Shown: piece by piece, positions 16,380 through 23,875 of the stretch | How positions within the stretch are numbered: the first letter of the stretch is position 1 | Layout of the letters: each line of letters opens with the position of its first letter | Assembly: GCA_035622175.1 (NCBI GenBank) | Contig: DASPVV010000229.1 | Location: 1-30,502 of the forward strand | DNA: 30,502 bases | DNA from: JAFAGX01 sp035622175 | GTDB taxonomy: Bacteria; Acidobacteriota; Terriglobia; Terriglobales; Acidobacteriaceae | Direction of reading: 5' to 3' | The notes under the pieces: generated by a model | Database searches by the model: none | Seen by the model: only the letters and a program-made list of their open reading frames with translations | What the model was told of the DNA's origin: nothing | Translations under genes and position numbers: made by a program

Positions 16380-16709
16380 TTGGCGACGGCAACCGCAACC
16401 GAAACCGCACCCCAGTTACCCAATCACAAGGTCAAGTTCAAGAAACTAGGACAGCGCGCCTGCAACGAGAAGGATGCCAAGGGCAAGTTTTGCGGCGGGC
16501 ATCTCAAGCGTTGGTTTTACGAGAGTGATGTCCGGGAGCAGGAGTGCGGGGACATGGAGAAAGCCTGGGGCCGGGGGGCCGAGGTGTATCGTTGTGAGCA
16601 TTGCAAGACGCTCTACCTGCCGAATGCCGCGGACTCCCGAGGTTTGAGCGTAGCCGGGTCGGGTCAGACTTCGGTGTTCGGGCTGACCGTACCGGGGAAG
16701 GGAAAGTAG
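16380..16709 (+). CDS. small Cys-rich (zinc-ribbon-like) protein of unknown function
   Basis: This protein of about 109 residues has five Cys: ACNEKDAKGKFCGGHLKRWFY, then QECGD, then YRCEHCKTLYLP. The final CxxC and the spaced earlier Cys suggest a zinc-ribbon or iron-binding fold. The N-terminus has a basic stretch NHKVKFKKLGQR. I chose the TTG at 16380 because GAGG lies seven bases upstream and the following residues match a normal start; the frame remains open 19 codons upstream to 16323. A TACAAT box sits at 16328-16333. It precedes the DRE-TIM gene by 17 bp and is likely cotranscribed with it. The protein has no signal peptide. I do not recognise a named family. Confidence 0.72.
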   Translation: MATATATETAPQLPNHKVKFKKLGQRACNEKDAKGKFCGGHLKRWFYESDVREQECGDMEKAWGRGAEVYRCEHCKTLYLPNAADSRGLSVAGSGQTSVFGLTVPGKGK

Positions 16710-16726
16710 CCGCCGGGTTGGCGCAA

Positions 16727-17971
16727 GTGAAATCTTCCGAGCTCATCTACGATTGGAATCGAATCCACCCCGCGTCTTTGCGTCCCGCGGGTAACGTGTT
16801 GTTGAACGATGAGACCCTGCGCGACGGCTTGCAATCTCCTTCGGTTCGTGACCCGTCGATCGAAGAGAAAATCGCCATTCTGCACCTGATGGAAGCTCTG
16901 GGAATCGATTCCCTCAACCTGGGGCTGCCGGGTGCCGGGCCGCGCGCCCGAGAGCACGCCGAGGCGCTGGCGCGGGAGATGGTTCAGCACAAGATGAAGA
17001 TGCGCGCCAACTGTGCCGCTCGTACCCACCAGAACGACATCCGGCCCATTGCCGAAATTGTCGAGCGCACGGGGCTGAAGATCGAAGCCGCCACGTTTCT
17101 TGGATCCAGTCCGATCCGCCGCTATACCGAGGGCTGGAGCGACGACTTCCTGCTCACCACCACGGAAACGGCGGTGAAGTATGCCATCTCTCTAGGTCTC
17201 GACGTAATGTACGTCACCGAGGACACGACCCGCTGTGATCCCGACATGGTCCGCCGGCTTTACACCACGGCGATTGGCTGTGGGGCGCGCGCCATCGTGA
17301 TCTGTGACACGGCGGGGCACGCCACTCCCATGGGAACCTTTGCCCTGGTGCGCTTCGTGGTCGAAGAGGTGGTCAAGCCGTGCGGGGAAAAGGTGCGCGT
17401 GGACTGGCATGGTCATTGCGACCGTGGATTAGGAATCGCCAACTCCATGGCTGCGTTGGTGGCAGGTGCGGATTGCGTGCATGCGACGGCGCTCGGGATT
17501 GGCGAGCGGGTGGGCAACACGCAAATGGATCAAATGCTGGTCAACCTCCGGCTGATGGGAGTGCCGCCTTGGGCAGATCGGGACCTGACCAAGTTGAAGG
17601 AGTACTGTCAGGCAGTCTCCCGAGCCACGGGAGTGCCCGTTCCCGCGAATTACCCGGTGGTCGGCGAAGATGCCTTCCGCACCGCCACCGGCGTCCATGC
17701 TGCCGCCCTCATCAAGGCCTACAAGAAGAATGACGCCGAGCTGGCCAACCTGGTCTATTCCGGTGTGCCTTCCCACCTCTTTGGCCTGGAACAGATCATT
17801 GACGTCGGCCCGATGAGCGGAAAATCCAACATCCTGTTCTGGTTAGAGCGGCGTGGGATCCGAGGTTCGGAGGAGGTGGTGGAGAGGATCTACCGCCGGG
17901 CCAAAGCATCCGACCACACCTTGAGCGAAGCCGAAATCCGCGCCTGCTTGGAGCCGAGCGGGCGAGGATGA
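16727..17971 (+). CDS. DRE-TIM metallolyase (2-isopropylmalate/homocitrate synthase-like)
   Basis: This protein of about 414 residues belongs to the HMGL-like DRE-TIM family, which condenses or cleaves acyl-CoA and keto acids at a divalent metal. NDETLRDGLQ (27-36) is the family's RD-containing signature, and the HxH metal ligands appear as WHGHCDRGLGIANS (His228, His230). GERVGNTQMDQM is the second conserved segment. The metal loop reads HGHCD where LeuA-type enzymes have HxHND, a Cys-for-Asn change. The C-terminus (FGLEQIIDVGPMSGKSNILFW) matches 2-isopropylmalate and homocitrate synthases, but the LeuA regulatory domain is missing. The start is taken as the GTG at 16727, 17 bp after the small Cys-rich gene; a TTG at 16718 is possible. 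Citramalate, homocitrate, 2-isopropylmalate or Re-citrate synthase activity cannot be separated by eye. Confidence 0.85.
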   Translation: MKSSELIYDWNRIHPASLRPAGNVLLNDETLRDGLQSPSVRDPSIEEKIAILHLMEALGIDSLNLGLPGAGPRAREHAEALAREMVQHKMKMRANCAARTHQNDIRPIAEIVERTGLKIEAATFLGSSPIRRYTEGWSDDFLLTTTETAVKYAISLGLDVMYVTEDTTRCDPDMVRRLYTTAIGCGARAIVICDTAGHATPMGTFALVRFVVEEVVKPCGEKVRVDWHGHCDRGLGIANSMAALVAGADCVHATALGIGERVGNTQMDQMLVNLRLMGVPPWADRDLTKLKEYCQAVSRATGVPVPANYPVVGEDAFRTATGVHAAALIKAYKKNDAELANLVYSGVPSHLFGLEQIIDVGPMSGKSNILFWLERRGIRGSEEVVERIYRRAKASDHTLSEAEIRACLEPSGRG

Positions 17972-17993
17972 TTCCGTCTCCGGCCGCCTTGCG

Positions 17994-18764
17994 ATGGTCC
18001 ACTGGGTAACGAGTATGCCAGGAAACATGCCAGCTCCCGAGGAGCGGCTGCGCGCGGAATTCAACCGCTGGGCCGCGGAAGGGAAGGGCGAGGAGATGGA
18101 ACGTCATCACCTCGCGATCACCGAGCAAACGATCCAAAGAATGGCCCTGCGTCCCGGCGAGCGGGTGCTCGATCTCGGGTGTGGCGCGGGGTGGGCAACC
18201 CGGCTCTTGGCGCATTTGGTCGGCGAAGGGCCGGAGGGATTCGGGCAAGTGGTTGGCCTCGACGTCTCCGACGAGATGATTCGGCGGGCGCGCCAGACCT
18301 CGAAGGATTTTGACAACATTCTGTTCATTTGCGGATCGGCCCAACAGATCCCCTGGGAGGAGAATTTCTTCGACAAAGTGCTTTCCGTCGAATCGTTCTA
18401 CTACTACCCGGACCAGGAGCGCGCGCTCGCCGAGCTGTTTCGCGTGATGGCACCACGCGGGCGGATGTTCATCTTGATCAACCTGTACAAGGACAACCCG
18501 TACTCCCTGGCCTGGGTGGACAAGCTGAAAGTGCCGGTACACACCCGATCCCAGGCGGAATACGTCGCACTGTTGCAGCAGCATGCGTTTGAGAACGTGG
18601 AAGCGCAACGGATTCCCGATGATACCCCGACCCCGGATGACTACCCCACGCATTCCTTTGACAGCCTGGAAGATCTGCGGGCGTTCAAACGCATCGGGGC
18701 GCTACTTCTCGCGGCCTCCAAACCGGATGTGCGAAATCCCGCGCCGGCATACACGATTTATTGA
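17994..18764 (+). CDS. class I SAM-dependent methyltransferase
   Basis: This protein of up to 256 residues is a Rossmann-fold methyltransferase (Methyltransf_11/25 type). Motif I is VLDLGCGAGWATRLL (58-72), followed by VVGLDVSDEMIRRAR, the motif FICGSAQQIPWEENFFDKVLSVESFYYY and LFRVMAPRGRMFIL, which places it near UbiE-like small-molecule methyltransferases. The substrate is unknown. Starts at 17994, 18015 and 18027 are all in frame; ATG 18027 has AGGA just upstream and may be the real one. It lies 22 bp after the DRE-TIM gene, at the end of the plus-strand run, and its last codons overlap by 7 bp the tail of the convergent peptidase gene. Confidence 0.9.
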   Translation: MVHWVTSMPGNMPAPEERLRAEFNRWAAEGKGEEMERHHLAITEQTIQRMALRPGERVLDLGCGAGWATRLLAHLVGEGPEGFGQVVGLDVSDEMIRRARQTSKDFDNILFICGSAQQIPWEENFFDKVLSVESFYYYPDQERALAELFRVMAPRGRMFILINLYKDNPYSLAWVDKLKVPVHTRSQAEYVALLQQHAFENVEAQRIPDDTPTPDDYPTHSFDSLEDLRAFKRIGALLLAASKPDVRNPAPAYTIY

Positions 18765-19954
18765 GGCCCGCTCTCGCGAGACGGCGCGCCAGTCGTTGCT
18801 TTGACGAGCCGGTTGTACTTCTTCAGAATCTCCTGCAATCGGTCGTGCGGCAGGGCCACCACGGTGTGATTGTCCACGCCGGTCATGGTATCCGCCGCCA
18901 CCATGGCATTCACCACGGCTTCTTCCGTGGCCTGGACCGTGGCCAGGAAAATGGGATTGAGGTCGCCGTTGCTCAGCATGGTGATCGGGTGAGTGCCTCG
19001 GGAGCCCGACGCACCAGGATTCGCGGTGGAGAAGGCGATGAAGATATCACCAGAACCATCGCCCGAATAGCTGCCGTCCCTGCCCAGCCCGAGCGACACC
19101 CGTCGGGCCACACGCTTGAGCTGGGTGGGAATCAAAGGCGCATTGGTCGCGACCACCACAATGATGGAGCCGGTGTCGTCCTCGTACACATGGCCAGGAA
19201 TTTCGCGGCCGACCGGCACTCCGGCAATCCGCAACTGGTCACGGAACCCATAGTTGCACTGCACCAGCACCCCGACGGTGTAGCCGCCGCGCTTTGGCTC
19301 GAGCACCCGGGAGGAAGTGCCGATCCCACCCTTAAACTCATTGCAGACCATGCCCGTGCCTCCGCCGACATTGCCTTCTTCGACCGCGCCGCGGTGGGCA
19401 CTCTCGAGCGCGTGGAAGACATCTTCGCTTTTCACGTGAAAGCCGTTGATGTCATTCAAGTAGCCGTCCCAGGTCTCGGCCACCACCGGCAGCGACCACC
19501 AGTAGTCTTCCGTGTCAGGTCGCCCATGCTGGACCTTCCAAGCGATGACCGCGTCCCGCACCACCCCTACGCTATGAGTATTGGTGATCATGACCGGACC
19601 GTCCAGAAACCCGGAGTCCTCGACCCATGTGGTCCCCGTCATCTCTCCGTTCCCATTGAGGGTGAACCATGCGGCAAACACGGAGTCATTGGATTGCTTG
19701 CCTCGGGGCAGGATGGCCGTGACCCCGGTGCGCACCGGACCCACGCCGACCTTGAGCGGGCCGCTGCCGGAAATCAGCGTAGTATGCCCCACCTCCACCC
19801 CGGCGATGTCCGTGATGGCATTGAGCGGGCCGGGCGTGCCGTCGAAGGGAACCCCAAGATCGCGGGCCCGCGGCATGGTCTGGCCCCAGAGGAACCCGGC
19901 CCACAAGCAGACCACCATAGTGGAAATCTTGATCCCACCGCACCGTTTCGACAT
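18758..19954 (-). CDS. secreted P1-family (DmpA/BapA-like) peptidase
   Basis: This 398-residue protein belongs to peptidase family S58/P1 of N-terminal-nucleophile aminopeptidases, which self-cleave into two chains; relatives release N-terminal residues from peptides and amides. RARDLGVPFDGTPGPLNAITDIAGVEVGHTTL is the family opening. The block CNEFKGGIGTSSRV, followed by YTVGVLVQCNYG, contains the presumed autocleavage site and Ser nucleophile. The protein starts with a hydrophobic signal-like segment (MSKRCGGIKISTMVVCLWAGFLWGQ), so export to the periplasm is likely. The ATG at 19954 has GGAGG six bases upstream, deciding the start over a longer open frame. It is transcribed convergently with the methyltransferase and divergently from the small gene at 20031; a TATACT box lies upstream. 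Confidence 0.9.
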   Translation of the reverse strand: MSKRCGGIKISTMVVCLWAGFLWGQTMPRARDLGVPFDGTPGPLNAITDIAGVEVGHTTLISGSGPLKVGVGPVRTGVTAILPRGKQSNDSVFAAWFTLNGNGEMTGTTWVEDSGFLDGPVMITNTHSVGVVRDAVIAWKVQHGRPDTEDYWWSLPVVAETWDGYLNDINGFHVKSEDVFHALESAHRGAVEEGNVGGGTGMVCNEFKGGIGTSSRVLEPKRGGYTVGVLVQCNYGFRDQLRIAGVPVGREIPGHVYEDDTGSIIVVVATNAPLIPTQLKRVARRVSLGLGRDGSYSGDGSGDIFIAFSTANPGASGSRGTHPITMLSNGDLNPIFLATVQATEEAVVNAMVAADTMTGVDNHTVVALPHDRLQEILKKYNRLVKATTGAPSRESGPQ

Positions 19955-20030
19955 CGAAATCCTCCGATAAAGTGTCGAGGCAGTATAAAGTACTGAGAAG
20001 GCGGTCCGGTCGGATTCGCGGGAGAGCACC

Positions 20031-20309
20031 ATGGAGAACTGGAAACGGGCGCTGGTGGGAGCATCTGCAGGGGCGGCTGTGATCATGTTGGCCAAGGGCA
20101 AGACCACGGCGGGCGTCATTTTGGCGGGAGTGAGTTTATCGGCGTTGGCTTCGGAGTATCCGGACAGGTTCGCCGAATTCCGCGAGCGACTCCCGGAATA
20201 CGTGGAGCGCGGCACGGTTTTTCTCGATGTCGTATTGCGCGCCGGAGAACGACTGGCGCAAGCCGAAGGCCGTGGTGGCAGGTGGTATGAGACGCTGCTC
20301 GGCACCTGA
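20031..20309 (+). CDS. small membrane-associated protein of unknown function
   Basis: This 92-residue protein has an Ala/Gly-rich hydrophobic N-terminal half (about residues 8-40, with GASAGAAVIMLAKGKTTAGVILAGVSL) that could form one or two membrane helices. The C-terminal half is charged and helical (FAEFRERLPEYVERG, VLRAGERLAQ). GGGAG lies six bases before the ATG. It is divergent from the P1 peptidase and 43 bp upstream of another membrane-anchored unknown. I do not recognise the family. Confidence 0.65.
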   Translation: MENWKRALVGASAGAAVIMLAKGKTTAGVILAGVSLSALASEYPDRFAEFRERLPEYVERGTVFLDVVLRAGERLAQAEGRGGRWYETLLGT

Positions 20310-20352
20310 AGCGGCGCTGCGGCCGGCGAATTGGCTCGGCCGGGGTCCTGGA

Positions 20353-21060
20353 ATGACGCCTGAAACCAAGCAAAAGCTGCAGCTGCTTTTCGTGGTGGCG
20401 CTGTTGGTCGCCGGCACACGCACCGCGATTATCTTCTATGAGCGATGGGCGCCGGAAAAACCGTCCCCGGCTCCTCCCCTCAATCCTGATTACTACGTGG
20501 TCCCGAAAAAGCTCTATCCCTACGACCTGAAATCGGCGCGGCAATTAACCGAGCAGCCGGTTTGGGTGAAGGAAGGCTATCGCTATACGTATTATCCCTA
20601 CCGGGGCGCGCACGCGGATTTTTCCCATGAGGCCGGGCTGCTCCTGCCCCTGCAAAAGCTTGAGGTCAAGGATGTGGTGACCGAGGCTACGCCAGGATCG
20701 CCCAAAGAGCAGCAGATCATGGCGGTTTTCGAACAGGCGGGCCAGTCGTACGCATTTCCCATTGGTTCGGTCAAGCAAGGCAATTACCGGATCTATTCCG
20801 ACGAAATGCTCTACATTCAGGATCCGCACCAGCTCTACAAGCATTGGCCGCAAGAGATTTGGCAGGCCATCGATCAACACCAGGTCAAGCCGGGGATGAG
20901 TGAACTGCAGGTGGATTTTGCCATCGGGGCGGGAGCTCTCGAAGGCACGGGCACGACCGAGGTCAGAACCCTGAACTATTCGAACGGGGGCAAACCTCTG
21001 CGCGTCACCTTCCGCGAGGGCAAGGCCGCCGAGATCCAGCCGGGTGCGGACCACGGCTAG
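20353..21060 (+). CDS. membrane-anchored protein of unknown function with a BamE-like C-terminal segment
   Basis: This 235-residue protein begins with a single hydrophobic anchor (KLQLLFVVALLVAGTRTAIIF, about 8-27) and a Pro-rich linker; the rest should face the periplasm. The C-terminus has HQVKPGMSELQVDFAIGAG followed by LNYSNGGKPLRVTFREGKAAEI, which reads like the short helix-strand unit of SmpA/OmlA (BamE)-type domains, where GMS...V is common. The ATG at 20353 is chosen because it puts the hydrophobic segment at the N-terminus. It follows the small membrane gene closely and ends 7 bp before the convergent gene at 21068. Function unknown; the BamE resemblance is weak. Confidence 0.7.
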   Translation: MTPETKQKLQLLFVVALLVAGTRTAIIFYERWAPEKPSPAPPLNPDYYVVPKKLYPYDLKSARQLTEQPVWVKEGYRYTYYPYRGAHADFSHEAGLLLPLQKLEVKDVVTEATPGSPKEQQIMAVFEQAGQSYAFPIGSVKQGNYRIYSDEMLYIQDPHQLYKHWPQEIWQAIDQHQVKPGMSELQVDFAIGAGALEGTGTTEVRTLNYSNGGKPLRVTFREGKAAEIQPGADHG

Positions 21061-21067
21061 CGCAAGT

Positions 21068-21535
21068 TCACTTCAGTTTTGGAGAATTCTCATCGGCGGC
21101 TTTGGTCTCTTCGGCGCGAATCACGCCATCCTCCTTGGTGTAAAAGCACCGGTGTTCGGCGTCCTGCTGTTTGGGTGTAAGGGTAAGCTCATATCCGTCC
21201 TCGTGGGCGCGAAAGTTCACCGTGTAGTCGCCGCGGTCGGCGGCGAGCATGCGTTGCGTGAAATTACCCGTGTGGACCAGCTGCGACAGGGAAGAAGCGT
21301 ACTTGCTATTCTTCTTCTCATACAGCTTCTGGGCGCGAATCACGGTGCGCATGTAGCCGAGAGCGCTGGCTTCCGACTGTGAACGCGCCGGGTCCCCACT
21401 GAACTTTGGTTGGTAGGGAGCTTGCGCTCGTGCGCCGAGGGAGATCATCAGGATCCAGATGCCAAGGGCCATCTGGATTGGCGTTGGCAAACATTTGGGC
21501 ACAATCTTGATTCGCGCAAGTGCTGTGTTTTCCAT
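21068..21535 (-). CDS. secreted small protein of unknown function
   Basis: This 155-residue protein has a long n-region and then a hydrophobic stretch (MALGIWILMISLGARAQA, 22-39) with an AxA-type cleavage site, so it is probably exported. The mature part contains ASALGYMRTVIRAQKLYEKK...YASSLSQLV, which resembles the region after the first helix of type IV pilin-like proteins, but no prepilin peptidase site is present. TPKQQDAEHRCFYTKEDGVIR near the end resembles the pseudopilin-type beta sheet with a single Cys. The ATG at 21535 has GGGAG upstream; the ATG at 21472 would give a compact signal peptide. It is divergent from the LuxR gene across 89 bp. Confidence 0.72.
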   Translation of the reverse strand: MENTALARIKIVPKCLPTPIQMALGIWILMISLGARAQAPYQPKFSGDPARSQSEASALGYMRTVIRAQKLYEKKNSKYASSLSQLVHTGNFTQRMLAADRGDYTVNFRAHEDGYELTLTPKQQDAEHRCFYTKEDGVIRAEETKAADENSPKLK

Positions 21536-21624
21536 GTTACTCCCGTAATCCGCGAAACCGTTGCGGGCTTTGTCTCGGATTGCAATCCAGCTATGCTAAG
21601 TCTATCCCTCATTATAGGTATCCA

Positions 21625-22299
21625 ATGAAAGGTGCATCGGCTACGAAAACGGCAGTCGCAAAAAGGGCCCCTATCCGTATTGCAGTTGTCGAGAGTGATC
21701 CGTTGCGTTTTGTGGGCTTTAGGGCTCTGTTCGACAACGAGCCGGAGTTTGAGCTCATTTCCGCTTCGCTGCCGGAGATCGGTGTTCTCGAGAACGTCGA
21801 CTTGGTGCTGCTGAGCAATCGCAACGGTCAGAACCTATTCGACGTGATGGCCAGCCTCAAGGCGACCCGCCCGGGTCTGCGCATCATTGTCACCGGTTCT
21901 GGCATCGACGAAGAGACCATCCTCAAGGCGATCGCTTCCGGTGCCAAGGGTTACGTGGACGAGGCCGCTGCGCCGGCAGAATTTGTGCAAGCCATCCGGG
22001 TGGTAAACGAAGGCTCGGTATGGGCGCCGCGGCGCGTGCTTTCCCTGTTCATCGAGCGCGTCTCATCCTCTCCGGGACGCATTTTCCCCATTGGCCGCGT
22101 CAGCTTCACAGATCGGGAAAAAGAGGTTCTGGAAATGCTCGTGGCAGGTCGATCCAACAAGGAAATTGGGGCCGCACTCGGGATCGAAGAGCGAACCGTG
22201 AAGGCGCACGTGGCCAAACTGATGCGCAAAGTTGGCGTACAAAACCGAATTGCTCTATCCGTCCACGCCATCACCCATTCCTTAGTGACCGCCAGATAG
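21625..22299 (+). CDS. LuxR/NarL-type regulator with a degenerate receiver domain
   Basis: This 224-residue protein pairs a receiver-like domain (about 17-135) with a C-terminal LuxR helix-turn-helix (FTDREKEVLEMLVAGRSNKEIGAALGIEERTVKAHVAKLMRK, about 161-202). The DNA-binding half is canonical. The receiver is not: the strand that carries the phospho-acceptor Asp reads LVLLSNRN, with Ser64 at the Asp position; one of the acidic pair after strand 1 is Ser24 (VVESDP); the conserved Lys is Glu113 (GAKGYVDE). Thr90 is kept. It therefore probably does not take a phosphate, and works constitutively, by ligand or by partner binding. A weak promoter TTGTCT-N16-TATGCT lies at 21570-21597. A strong terminator follows the gene, so it forms a single-gene unit. 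Confidence 0.9.
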   Translation: MKGASATKTAVAKRAPIRIAVVESDPLRFVGFRALFDNEPEFELISASLPEIGVLENVDLVLLSNRNGQNLFDVMASLKATRPGLRIIVTGSGIDEETILKAIASGAKGYVDEAAAPAEFVQAIRVVNEGSVWAPRRVLSLFIERVSSSPGRIFPIGRVSFTDREKEVLEMLVAGRSNKEIGAALGIEERTVKAHVAKLMRKVGVQNRIALSVHAITHSLVTAR

Positions 22300-22399
22300 G
22301 CCAGATTCCCCTGGTTACTAAAGGACAGATACCTGCGTAATCTTGTTCCCCTCCTTCGCTTGCCCCATACTCGACTCACCTACCACAGAACCTGGGAGA

Positions 22400-22448
22400 C
22401 GGGGGGGGAGCGGAGACTAGGGTCACTGCTGCCCACCCCGATTTTTTT
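22400..22448 (+). terminator. Rho-independent terminator after the LuxR-type gene
   Basis: CGGGGGGG from 22400 pairs with CCC(A)CCCCG (22432-22440, one bulged A), and AGC (22409-22411) with GCT (22428-22430) extends the stem. Seven T residues follow at 22442-22448. It lies 100 bp past the LuxR stop and upstream of the SYLF promoter. Confidence 0.75.
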
Positions 22449-22488
22449 GCTCCCGTAACTAATCCGGTACCCACCTGCCAGGCCCGCT

Positions 22489-22516
22489 TTCATAGCCGGG
22501 CGAACCCTTTTAGAAT
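22489..22516 (+). promoter_or_regulatory. possible promoter of the SYLF gene
   Basis: TTCATA (22489-22494), 16 bases and TAGAAT (22511-22516) lie between the upstream terminator and the SYLF ATG. A TAGGAG Shine-Dalgarno precedes the ATG. The -35 is only partly matched. Confidence 0.45.
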
Positions 22517-22549
22517 CAGGGTCAACGATTTCTGACTAGGAGCCGCGTA

Positions 22550-23233
22550 ATGAAAAGGGTTGTATTGGCGTGTGCCCTCCTGGGCTGCAGCCTGTTTGCC
22601 TCAGGGGATGCCGAGAACAAAGCGGTGGCGCGGGTGAGGGCCGCCGCCGACGTGTTAGACGAGATCCAGGCCGCACCCGACCAGGGCATTCCCAGGGAGA
22701 TTCTCGGATCGGCGGAGTGTGTGGCCGTGGTGCCGTCCATGTTAAACGGAGGCTTTATCGTCGGCGCTCGCTACGGACGCGGGGTTGCCAGCTGCCGCAC
22801 GCCGAAAGGTTGGAGCCCGCCCGTGTTTTTTGGCATGGAAGGCGGAAGCTTCGGATTTCAGATCGGAGCCCAGGCGGTTGATTTGATCATGCTCATCATG
22901 GACGACAACGGCATGCGGAATCTGCTTTCGAGCAAATTCAAGCTAGGGGCCGATGCCAGTGTCGCCGCTGGTCCGGTCGGACGCCACGCGGCCGCGGATA
23001 CCGACTGGAGGTTGCGGGCGCAAGTACTCAGCTATTCGCGGGCCCGCGGCGTTTTTGCCGGTGCGGCGCTCGACGGTGCCGTGTTGAAGCAAGACAAGGA
23101 CACCACCCGCGAGTTCTACGGGCACATGGTGAGCTCAGAATCTTCCCTCCAAGGATTGGTGGCGGCGCCTCGGGAAGCGTACCCGTTTGCGGCCACCCTG
23201 GCAAAGTGGGCACAGGCAGCCGCCGCAAAATAG
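22550..23233 (+). CDS. secreted SYLF (Ysc84-like) lipid-binding domain protein
   Basis: This 227-residue protein has a signal peptide (MKRVVLACALLGCSLFASG) and a SYLF/Ysc84 domain. Hallmarks are the start ARVRAAADVLDEIQ, GSAECVAVVPSMLNGGFIVGARYGRGVASCR, FFGMEGGSFGFQIGAQAVDLIMLIM, LGADASVAAGPVGR and LSYSRARGVFAGAALDGAVLKQDKD. SYLF domains bind phosphoinositides in eukaryotes; in bacteria they occur in secreted or periplasmic proteins of unclear role. Cys16-type lipobox spacing near the signal is not convincing, so it is read as a soluble or loosely attached periplasmic protein. The TAGGAG site makes the ATG at 22550 secure. It stands alone between a terminator and a convergent gene; the 160-bp gap to the CoA-binding gene holds nothing I recognise. 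Confidence 0.9.
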   Translation: MKRVVLACALLGCSLFASGDAENKAVARVRAAADVLDEIQAAPDQGIPREILGSAECVAVVPSMLNGGFIVGARYGRGVASCRTPKGWSPPVFFGMEGGSFGFQIGAQAVDLIMLIMDDNGMRNLLSSKFKLGADASVAAGPVGRHAAADTDWRLRAQVLSYSRARGVFAGAALDGAVLKQDKDTTREFYGHMVSSESSLQGLVAAPREAYPFAATLAKWAQAAAAK

Positions 23234-23393
23234 CTCACAATTCAGCCCTGGTTCTTCATGGGTTGCTGGCTGCTCTGGTGCGACGATCCGGGGTTCGAAC
23301 TGGCCCAGCCGAGCCGGTCCATGGCCGCGGAAAAGTCCGGCTAATACTACAGTTGCCGGCCCCGCTCGACCGCAAGATTCGCTTGCTTCCGAG

Positions 23394-23807
23394 TTATCCA
23401 AAGCGCGCGCGATGCTCTTTGAGGATGCAGCGGTCCATGATCACGAAGATACCGGCTTTGCGGGCCTTTCCCGCCGCCGCTTCGTGGATCACCTGTTCCT
23501 GCATCCAAATGGCAGGAACCTTCAGCTGGATTGCCTGGTCGACAACCTCGTCTACGAATTGCGGCCGACGAAAGATGTTCACGATGTCAATCTTTTCCGG
23601 CACCTTGAGCAGGGATGGGTAAGCCTTTTCTCCCAAAGCGCCCTTGATTTGCGGATTCACGGGGATGATGCGGTAACCGTGTGTCTGCATGTAGGCCGAG
23701 ACCCCATGGCTCGGCCGCAGTGGACTGTTCGACAGCCCCACCACCGCGATGGTTTTCGAGCGCTCGAGAAGCTCCCGGATCGGATCCGACTGGGAGGCTA
23801 GACCCAT
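23394..23807 (-). CDS. CoA-binding domain protein (YccU-like)
   Basis: This 137-residue protein is a single CoA_binding_2 Rossmann domain. TIAVVGLSNSPLRPSHGVSAYMQTHGYRIIPVNP (19-52) is the family signature, followed by LLKVPEKIDIVNIFRRPQFVDEVVDQAI and IWMQEQVIHEAAAGKARKAG, which match YccU and relatives. These proteins bind CoA or a similar nucleotide; their cellular role is unsettled. The ATG at 23807 is eight bases after a TAGAAT -10 box, with no Shine-Dalgarno, so a leaderless transcript is likely. It is convergent with the SYLF gene. Confidence 0.9.
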   Translation of the reverse strand: MGLASQSDPIRELLERSKTIAVVGLSNSPLRPSHGVSAYMQTHGYRIIPVNPQIKGALGEKAYPSLLKVPEKIDIVNIFRRPQFVDEVVDQAIQLKVPAIWMQEQVIHEAAAGKARKAGIFVIMDRCILKEHRARFG

Positions 23808-23815
23808 AGGCTAGT

Positions 23816-23844
23816 ATTCTAGTGGCAGGGCACGCTAGCGCCAA
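23816..23844 (-). promoter_or_regulatory. promoter of the CoA-binding protein gene (leaderless start)
   Basis: On the minus strand TTGGCG (23844-23839), a 17-base spacer and TAGAAT (23821-23816) precede the ATG at 23807. Transcription would start at or next to the start codon. The -35 lies inside a small palindrome CGCCAA-CCG-TTGGCG (23839-23853), a possible operator or hairpin. Confidence 0.6.
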
Positions 23845-23875
23845 CCGTTGGCGTCATTCCACTGCCGGAGATCGG

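Noticed and set aside
18761..19996. 411-codon open frame opposite the P1 peptidase
   Set aside because: Antisense shadow; the peptidase on the other strand has all family motifs and a GGAGG site.
23283..23320. GGTTCGAAC-like sequence resembling a tRNA T-arm
   Set aside because: The flanking bases do not form the five-pair T stem and no anticodon or D arm can be folded upstream.
23839..23866. Part-match to a cobalamin riboswitch B12 box on the minus strand
   Set aside because: Only GCCACT is present, the rest of the riboswitch fold is missing, and the nearby genes have no B12 link.
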